Positions 53,514 to 64,000 of a DNA stretch of 64,000 bases are shown here, piece after piece. How positions within the stretch are numbered: position 1 is the first letter of the stretch; every line of letters starts with the position of its first letter. A program made the position numbers and the translations under genes. The notes beneath the pieces were generated by a model. It had not been told where the DNA came from, did no database searches, and saw only the letters and a list, made by a program, of their open reading frames with translations. The stretch is from an uncultured Colwellia sp. (GTDB lineage Bacteria > Pseudomonadota > Gammaproteobacteria > Enterobacterales > Alteromonadaceae): positions 62,001 through 126,000 of the forward strand of contig CAJXWZ010000006.1 in the NCBI GenBank assembly GCA_913062815.1, given 5' to 3'.

Positions 53514-54524
53514 ATGTTGAAGATCGATATTCATACTCATATTCTTCCTAAAACATGGCCTAATTTACGTGAGAAATATGGCTATGGTGGCTTTATTAGT
53601 TTAGATCATCATAAATGTGGTTGTGCTCGCATGATGGTTGATGACAAGTTCTTTCGAGAAATTGAGCATAACTGTTGGGATGCTAAGGTAAGACTCAACG
53701 ATTGCGCTAAACACCAAGTTGATGTGCAAGTACTCTCAACGGTACCTGTCATGTTCAATTATTGGGCTAAACCCAAAGATACGCTAGATTTATCTAAATA
53801 TCTCAACGATCATATTGCTGGCATAGTAAACGATCACCCAAAGCGGTTTGTCGGTTTAGGGACAGTGCCGATGCAATCACCTGATTTAGCAATCAAGGAA
53901 CTTGAACGTTGTGTAATGGATATTGGTTTAGCCGGTATTCAAATCGGCTCACATATTAATGAGTGGAATTTAGACAATCCTGCATTGTTTCCCATTTTTG
54001 AAGCCGCTCAAGATTTAGGGGCTGCTGTTTTTGTTCATCCTTGGGATATGATGGCGAAAGAGAAAATGCCTAAATATTGGTTGCCATGGCTAGTGGGCAT
54101 GCCGGCAGAATCTAGTTTAGCCATATGCTCAATGATTTTTGGTGGTGTGCTTAAGCGGTTACCTAAATTAAAAATAGCGTTTGCTCATGGTGGTGGTTCA
54201 TTTCCTGCCACTATCGGCCGTATAGAACATGGCTTTAAAGTGAGACCTGATTTATGCGCGGTTGATTGTGACATTAACCCTAGAGACTTTCTCAAGCAAA
54301 TTACCTTTGATTCATTGGTGCATGATCCTTTGGCGTTGCAATACTTAGTCGATTTAGTTGGCGCTGACAATATCGCTCTAGGTACCGATTACCCTTTTCC
54401 TCTTGGTGAACTTGAACCAGGTAAGTTGATTGAAAGCAGCAATTTTAACAACGACATAAAGGAAAAACTGCTCCATGGTACTGCGCTGAACTGGCTAGGA
54501 TTGCCTAAAGAGCGCTTCTTATGA
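53514..54524 (+). CDS. 2-amino-3-carboxymuconate semialdehyde decarboxylase (ACMSD)
   Basis: 336 aa amidohydrolase-type decarboxylase that diverts the pathway from quinolinate/NAD to catabolism. Metal site: DIHTHILP at the start (His7, His9 region), VHPWD in the middle and GTDYPFPLG with the C-terminal Asp. The [18 protein letters not shown] block is typical of ACMSD. It lies 5 bp after the dioxygenase gene and overlaps the next gene by 4 bp. Confidence 0.94.
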   Translation: MLKIDIHTHILPKTWPNLREKYGYGGFISLDHHKCGCARMMVDDKFFREIEHNCWDAKVRLNDCAKHQVDVQVLSTVPVMFNYWAKPKDTLDLSKYLNDHIAGIVNDHPKRFVGLGTVPMQSPDLAIKELERCVMDIGLAGIQIGSHINEWNLDNPALFPIFEAAQDLGAAVFVHPWDMMAKEKMPKYWLPWLVGMPAESSLAICSMIFGGVLKRLPKLKIAFAHGGGSFPATIGRIEHGFKVRPDLCAVDCDINPRDFLKQITFDSLVHDPLALQYLVDLVGADNIALGTDYPFPLGELEPGKLIESSNFNNDIKEKLLHGTALNWLGLPKERFL

Positions 54525-55378
54525 TAGTGACGATTGCACTAAATAGTGAAAACTATCAATTAAACATAGAGCAACCATTGAGTTTAGCTATTCCAATAGC
54601 GTTCCAATCTGCAACAAACATTGCAAGCCAACCCAACCACTTTTCGGCAAACTTTGCCCAAAGTAAGCCAATGCAGGCTGGCAGTTTTATTGGTGATACC
54701 GAGCAAGGTGGCAGTTGTAATGTCAATGAGTTAACTATTAACCCACATTGTAATGGCACTCATACAGAAACGATTGCCCATATCTGTGATCAACAACATA
54801 ACTTAACCAAAGCTATTGACACACTTTTGCCTGCGCCTTTAATGCCTAGTGTCGTTATTTCTATTACGCCAATAGCCATGACTGAGTTAGACAATGAAAG
54901 TTATACCCCAGCATTAATGCCTGACGATCATCTCATTAGTTATGCTTCATTAAAAAACGCACTACAAAACTACAGTGATAGGCAATTACAAAGCCTAGTG
55001 ATTAGAACATTACCCAATAATATGGATAAATGTCATCAAGCTTATAATGCGTTAAATCAACCGGCATTTTTTACCCGTGAAGCTATTTTGTATCTTAATC
55101 AACGTGGCGTTGAGCATTTGATTGTTGACCTTCCTTCCTTAGATCGCCTTCATGATGATGGTTTACTCACTTGTCATCACCTCTTTTGGCAAGTGCTAGA
55201 AGGAACACATCAGGCAAATGAGCAAAGTTTGGTTAATAAAACCATTACAGAGTTGGCTTTTGTTGATAACAAAATCAATGATGGCTTTTATTTTCTTAAT
55301 TTACAAATGCCCGCTTTTATCAATGATGCCGCACCAAGCCGCCCTATTTTATACCGTGTCGAAAAATGCACAGGTTGA
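54521..55378 (+). CDS. Cyclase-family protein, probable kynurenine formamidase
   Basis: 285 aa. The cyclase/KynB metal motif appears as [13 protein letters not shown], with the His residues expected for two zinc ions; [19 protein letters not shown] and the HHLFWQ region follow as in KynB. It is longer than P. aeruginosa KynB (about 213 aa) and has an N-terminal insert. In the cluster it would hydrolyse N-formylkynurenine to kynurenine, the only step of the upper path otherwise missing here. Overlaps ACMSD by 4 bp (ATGA). Confidence 0.75.
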   Translation: MIVTIALNSENYQLNIEQPLSLAIPIAFQSATNIASQPNHFSANFAQSKPMQAGSFIGDTEQGGSCNVNELTINPHCNGTHTETIAHICDQQHNLTKAIDTLLPAPLMPSVVISITPIAMTELDNESYTPALMPDDHLISYASLKNALQNYSDRQLQSLVIRTLPNNMDKCHQAYNALNQPAFFTREAILYLNQRGVEHLIVDLPSLDRLHDDGLLTCHHLFWQVLEGTHQANEQSLVNKTITELAFVDNKINDGFYFLNLQMPAFINDAAPSRPILYRVEKCTG

Positions 55379-55411
55379 TCTAGTCTGAAAAATAATAACA
55401 AGAGATAATCA

Positions 55412-56698
55412 ATGAATATTCAATACACACTAAATTATGCCATACAACTTGACGCACAAGATCCGCTCGCCCATATGCGGGATCATTTCAGTATTCCCAA
55501 ACAAACAAATGGCGATGACGAACTCTACTTCACTGGCAACTCTCTGGGCTTGCAGCCTGCGTTGGCTCGAGAATGCGTTATTGAAGTACTTGATGCCTGG
55601 CAACAGCGCGGTGTTAAAGGCCATTTTGAAGGAGATTACCCTTGGTTACCTTATCATGAGTTTTTAACCGATGAATCAGCAGCACTTGTCGGCGCAAAAC
55701 CTGAAGAAGTAGTGATGATGAATTCTCTCACTACAAACCTGCATTTAATGATGGTCAGCTTTTATCAGCCCAAAGGCAAAAAAACAAAAATTTTACTTGA
55801 AGACCATGCCTTTCCATCCGATCACTATGCCGTTGAGTCTCAACTAAAGCATCATGATCAAGATGTGGATGACAACATGTTGTTATGGCAGCCTCGACCG
55901 GGTGAAGAATTATTGAATCATGATGATTTATACAAAATCATAGAGCAGCAAGGCGATGAAATTGCACTCATCCTCTTACCTGGTGTGCAATATTATACAG
56001 GTCAAGTATTAGATATAAAAACCATCACTGCAAAAGCACACGCACAAGGCATCATGGTTGGTTTTGATCTTGCTCACGCAGCCGGTAATTTGGTGATGGA
56101 GTTGCACAATTGGCAAGTTGATTTTGCTTGCTGGTGTAGTTATAAATATTTAAACAGTGGAGCAGGCTCTGTTGCCGGTTGTTTTATACATCAAAAGCAC
56201 TGTGCTAATACCGACAAAGCTAGTCAGCTCAATCGTTTTTCTGGTTGGTGGGGGCACGATAAATCTACTCGCTTTAAAATGGAGAATAGCTTTCAAGCAA
56301 TTCCAAGTGCTGAAGGCTGGCAGCTATCAAACCCTCCGGTATTATCTTTAGCTGCGGTTCGTGGCTCATTAGAAACCATTAAACTGGCCGGCGGTATTAC
56401 TGCATTAAGAAATAAATCATTAAAATTAACACAATATTTAATGGATTTAATCCAGCATGAATTAGCTGACAGTATCCGTATTATTACTCCACAGCAAGAT
56501 CATCAACGTGGCTGCCAGCTCTCTTTGATGGTAACGGTTGACGGTTTAGATGGCAAAGCCCTTTTTAATGCACTTGAGCAAAATGGTGTAACTACTGACT
56601 GGCGAGAGCCCAATGTTATTCGCGTAGCACCTGTGCCTTTATATAACAGTTTCGAAGATGCCTTTCACTTTGTTCGCATTTTAAAGGAGTGTTTATAA
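55412..56698 (+). CDS. kynU: Kynureninase
   Basis: 428 aa PLP enzyme that cleaves 3-hydroxykynurenine (or kynurenine) into 3-hydroxyanthranilate (or anthranilate) and alanine. Visible: YFTGNSLGLQP at the N-terminus, LPGVQYYTGQ, GFDLAHAAGN and CWCSYKYLNSG with the PLP lysine, plus RFSGWWGHDK, all typical of kynureninase. The stop codon shares one base with the start of kynurenine 3-monooxygenase (TAATG), so translation is probably coupled. Confidence 0.96.
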   Translation: MNIQYTLNYAIQLDAQDPLAHMRDHFSIPKQTNGDDELYFTGNSLGLQPALARECVIEVLDAWQQRGVKGHFEGDYPWLPYHEFLTDESAALVGAKPEEVVMMNSLTTNLHLMMVSFYQPKGKKTKILLEDHAFPSDHYAVESQLKHHDQDVDDNMLLWQPRPGEELLNHDDLYKIIEQQGDEIALILLPGVQYYTGQVLDIKTITAKAHAQGIMVGFDLAHAAGNLVMELHNWQVDFACWCSYKYLNSGAGSVAGCFIHQKHCANTDKASQLNRFSGWWGHDKSTRFKMENSFQAIPSAEGWQLSNPPVLSLAAVRGSLETIKLAGGITALRNKSLKLTQYLMDLIQHELADSIRIITPQQDHQRGCQLSLMVTVDGLDGKALFNALEQNGVTTDWREPNVIRVAPVPLYNSFEDAFHFVRILKECL

Positions 56699-58158
56699 TG
56701 CCAAGTGAGAAAACAACGTTTACAACACCTTTTATTGAAAAATCATCAGGTAAAGAAACAATAACCATTGCCGGTGCCGGACCTGTTGGCGCCCTATTAG
56801 CGGTAGTTTTAGGGCGTGCTGGCTATCAAGTTAATCTATTTGAATCTCGTCCTGATTCACGCTCGCAGTCTATTTATCAAGGAAAATCAATAAATATCGC
56901 CTTATCCGATCGAGGCTGGTTAGCCTTAGAGTCTGTCGGCATTAGCCAAAAAATAAAATCGACAGCGATAGAGATGAACAAAAGGGTGATTCATGCCCTT
57001 GATGGCTCACTTACTGAACAAGCTTATGGTAAGGCAGGGCAAGCTATTTGGTCTGTATCGCGAGCAGAAGTAAATGAACAACTCCTCAACCTTGCTGAAG
57101 CAGAAACAAGCATAAATACCTATTTTGAACAAAGGCTAACGCAGGTTGATTTTAACAATGCCGTAGCCACCTTTACTCATGAACAAAACCAAAACGAAGT
57201 ACACAGCGATTACTTATTTGGCGCAGATGGTGCATTTTCAAAAGTAAGGCGATTAGCACAAGAAACGCCAAGATTTAGCTATAGTCAATCTTACATGCCG
57301 CAATGCTATATTGAGCTGTATATTGCCGCGGTTGAAGGCGCTTGTGGTGATGAACGCTTTAAAATGGAAAAAAACGCATTGCATATCTGGCCTAGAAAAG
57401 ATTTTATGCTGATCGCTTTACCCAATCCCGATGGTAGTTTCACTTGTACATTATTTTTAAATTTTGATGCAGATGATCAAAGCAAACCTTCTTTCAACTC
57501 ATTAGCGACAAAGGCTGAAGTTAGCGAGTTCTTTCATGATAATTTTGCTGATGCGATGACTTTACTTGAAAACCCTGTTGATGACTTTATGCAAAAGTCT
57601 GCAAACCCGCTTTTTCTTGTCAGTGTCGATCCTTGGGTGGTTAATAACAAAGTCGCCCTAATTGGCGATGCTGCCCATGCCATGGTGCCGTTTTACGGGC
57701 AAGGCATGAACTGTGGCTTCGAAGATTGTCGCGAGTTAGGTTTATTAATAGAGCAATATCAAGGTAATTGGTCTGCCATATTCCCCGCCTATCAAAATGC
57801 TCGTAAAGAAAATGCCGATGCAATAACCAAACTTGCGCAGCGTAACTTTATTGAGATGAGCGAATTATCGGGTGATGCTAGCTTTTTATTACAGAAAAAA
57901 ATAGAAGCGAAATTTCACCAATTATACCCTGATTTATGGACGCCGCTGTATTCAATGGTCACTTTTTCGCCCTATTTACCTTACGCAAAAGCACTGGTTA
58001 TTGGTGAGCAGCAACAAGAAATCATGCAAACATTAATGGCTGATTTAGTACAAGTAGCTGATATTGACAAACGCTGGCAAGAAGATTTTGTTTATCAAAA
58101 GATGTATCACTTAGTTTTAGCAAAACCATTATTGCCCCATAACACTTTTATAAAATAA
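56698..58158 (+). CDS. kmo: Kynurenine 3-monooxygenase
   Basis: 486 aa FAD-dependent monooxygenase. FAD motif ITIAGAGPVGALLAVVLGRAGY with GxGxxG, DRG region QGKSINIALSDRGW and the second FAD motif ALIGDAAHAMVPFYGQGMN. It hydroxylates L-kynurenine with NADPH and O2. GTG 56689 is in frame, but ATG 56698 overlapping the kynU stop is better supported by AAGGAG. Moves the pathway into the 3-hydroxyanthranilate branch, matching the presence of the dioxygenase and ACMSD. Confidence 0.95.
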   Translation: MPSEKTTFTTPFIEKSSGKETITIAGAGPVGALLAVVLGRAGYQVNLFESRPDSRSQSIYQGKSINIALSDRGWLALESVGISQKIKSTAIEMNKRVIHALDGSLTEQAYGKAGQAIWSVSRAEVNEQLLNLAEAETSINTYFEQRLTQVDFNNAVATFTHEQNQNEVHSDYLFGADGAFSKVRRLAQETPRFSYSQSYMPQCYIELYIAAVEGACGDERFKMEKNALHIWPRKDFMLIALPNPDGSFTCTLFLNFDADDQSKPSFNSLATKAEVSEFFHDNFADAMTLLENPVDDFMQKSANPLFLVSVDPWVVNNKVALIGDAAHAMVPFYGQGMNCGFEDCRELGLLIEQYQGNWSAIFPAYQNARKENADAITKLAQRNFIEMSELSGDASFLLQKKIEAKFHQLYPDLWTPLYSMVTFSPYLPYAKALVIGEQQQEIMQTLMADLVQVADIDKRWQEDFVYQKMYHLVLAKPLLPHNTFIK

Positions 58159-58184
58159 TAACGAAAATACAAAAAGAGACCATT

Positions 58185-59033
58185 ATGTCGAATTGCCCGC
58201 ATGCTAACAGTAGAAAAGTTGAAAGTAATATTCACACTGACTTTGGTGATGAAATGTCTTATGACGATTACCTAAAGCTTGAGCAAATATTGTCAGCACA
58301 ACAACCACTCTCATCAGAGCATGACGAAATGCTCTTTATTATTATTCATCAAAGCAGTGAGCTTTGGTTGAAACTCGCTGGACATGAATTAGATAGTGCA
58401 ATTAGCTGTATTCAAGAAAATAACTTTGGTCCTGCATTTAAAGTTATTGCCCGAGTGAAACAAATCTTTATTCAACTAACCCAGTCGTGGAATATTCTGT
58501 CTACCTTAACGCCGTCTGATTACTTAAAATTTAGAGACGATTTGGGTAAATCTTCCGGTTTTCAATCGCAGGGTTATCGAAAACTAGAATTTATGCTTGG
58601 CAACAAAAATAAAGATATGCTCAAAATCCATAAAATCTCGTCTAAGTCTTACCTAGAACTTGAGCAACTACTGAATAAACCGAGCCTTTATGATGAAGTT
58701 ATTAAAGCAATGACCAAAGCAGGCTTTAGCATCGATGATTCGGTTATTAATAGAGACTTTACCCTGCCTTATCAAAGTAATAAATCCGTTGTTGCGGCAT
58801 GGCTCAAAGTCTATCAACAACCGGAAAAATATTTTGAGTTATATGAATTAGCGGAAAAGCTGGTTGATATAGAAGACTCTTTCCAGCAATGGCGCTTTAA
58901 ACATATGTATACTGTTCAGCGTATTATTGGTCACAAACAGGGTACCGGTGGCTCTTCTGGCGTTAGTTTTTTGAAAAAGGCATTAGATGTTAGCTTTTTC
59001 CCTGAACTTTTTGAGGTTAGAACGTATTTGTAA
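58185..59033 (+). CDS. kynA: Tryptophan 2,3-dioxygenase
   Basis: 282 aa heme enzyme that starts the pathway by opening tryptophan to N-formylkynurenine. MSYDDYLKLEQILSAQQPLS and FIIIHQSSELWLKL are the substrate-binding regions; the heme His lies in FKHMYTVQRIIGHKQGTGGSSG. AAAGAGA before ATG. Last gene of the cluster, although it catalyses the first step. Confidence 0.95.
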   Translation: MSNCPHANSRKVESNIHTDFGDEMSYDDYLKLEQILSAQQPLSSEHDEMLFIIIHQSSELWLKLAGHELDSAISCIQENNFGPAFKVIARVKQIFIQLTQSWNILSTLTPSDYLKFRDDLGKSSGFQSQGYRKLEFMLGNKNKDMLKIHKISSKSYLELEQLLNKPSLYDEVIKAMTKAGFSIDDSVINRDFTLPYQSNKSVVAAWLKVYQQPEKYFELYELAEKLVDIEDSFQQWRFKHMYTVQRIIGHKQGTGGSSGVSFLKKALDVSFFPELFEVRTYL

Positions 59034-59274
59034 TACCTAAGTGAATATATTTATTAGCGATTCTGCTGGCGTATTTTATTCAATATATCAGCAGTAAAAC
59101 CTTTTTTAAAAAGCTATCTATTTGATTTCACTTAAACTAAAGCGTATTATTCTTGACCAAATATTGCTAACAATATTTTAAAGTCAATGTGTGACTTAAG
59201 GTCAATTTCCATTTTGAACTTAATTTCATTTATCTATTTAAGCTATTTAGACTACTTTTCAAAATTAAAACTAA

Positions 59275-64000
<4,726 letters not shown>

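Overview
The window looks like a chromosomal piece of a cold-adapted or marine Alteromonadales bacterium, most like Colwellia or a close relative. The evidence is the AT-rich coding sequence, the gammaproteobacterial gene set (Pst/PhoU, NhaD, YajD, MiaE, PsrA-like regulator) and the closeness of the protein sequences to what I know of that group. This placement is inference, because there is no rRNA gene here. I saw no tRNA, rRNA, CRISPR array or insertion sequence.

Layout. 1-3.7 kb: the end of a phosphate uptake operon, pstC (cut by the window edge)-pstA-pstB-phoU. 4.0-9.7 kb: about ten short, mostly unrelated + strand genes separated by degenerate attC-like recombination sites. I read this as an integron gene-cassette array with no integrase gene in view. 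9.9-16.3 kb: a chemotaxis receptor, then a minus-strand group with an ABA4-like membrane protein, an unknown membrane protein, a membrane-anchored AraC regulator, an SDR and a DinB protein. 16.5-22.2 kb: a four-gene chaperone-usher fimbrial operon (DUF4402 subunit, chaperone, usher, DUF4402 subunit). Its usher carries a six-unit proline-rich repeat and two C-terminal SPOR-like domains, which is not standard usher architecture.

22.3-34.8 kb: acs, nhaD, a PsrA-like TetR regulator, an M2 (ACE-like) lipoprotein peptidase preceded by a terminator-ended leader, an exported methyltransferase-like protein, a TyrR-type regulator divergent from methionine gamma-lyase (with two TyrR-box-like palindromes between them), a HIT protein and the ribosome-assembly GTPase YlqF. 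35-44 kb: an AraC/aldehyde dehydrogenase pair, an RNase HI with a hybrid-binding domain, an MFS transporter, small envelope proteins, YajD, a thioesterase, an acetyltransferase, MiaE and a sulfotransferase.

44.4-49.7 kb: a TetR-controlled exporter operon (RND/MMPL protein, LolA-like protein, outer-membrane barrel), with three copies of a 13-bp palindromic operator. 50.1-59.0 kb: a nine-gene tryptophan/kynurenine degradation cluster, arranged nearly in reverse order of the pathway, from tryptophan 2,3-dioxygenase (last) to 2-aminomuconate semialdehyde dehydrogenase and an atypical SDR (first). 59.3-64 kb: a very large secreted M4 metallopeptidase that runs off the window. Its C-terminal region alternates calcium-binding-type repeats with a PPC domain and propeller-like repeats.

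Main points of interest: the integrase-less cassette array, the SPOR-tailed usher system, the self-consistent operator sets for the TetR and TyrR regulators, the structured leader RNA before the M2 peptidase, and the modular M4 protein.
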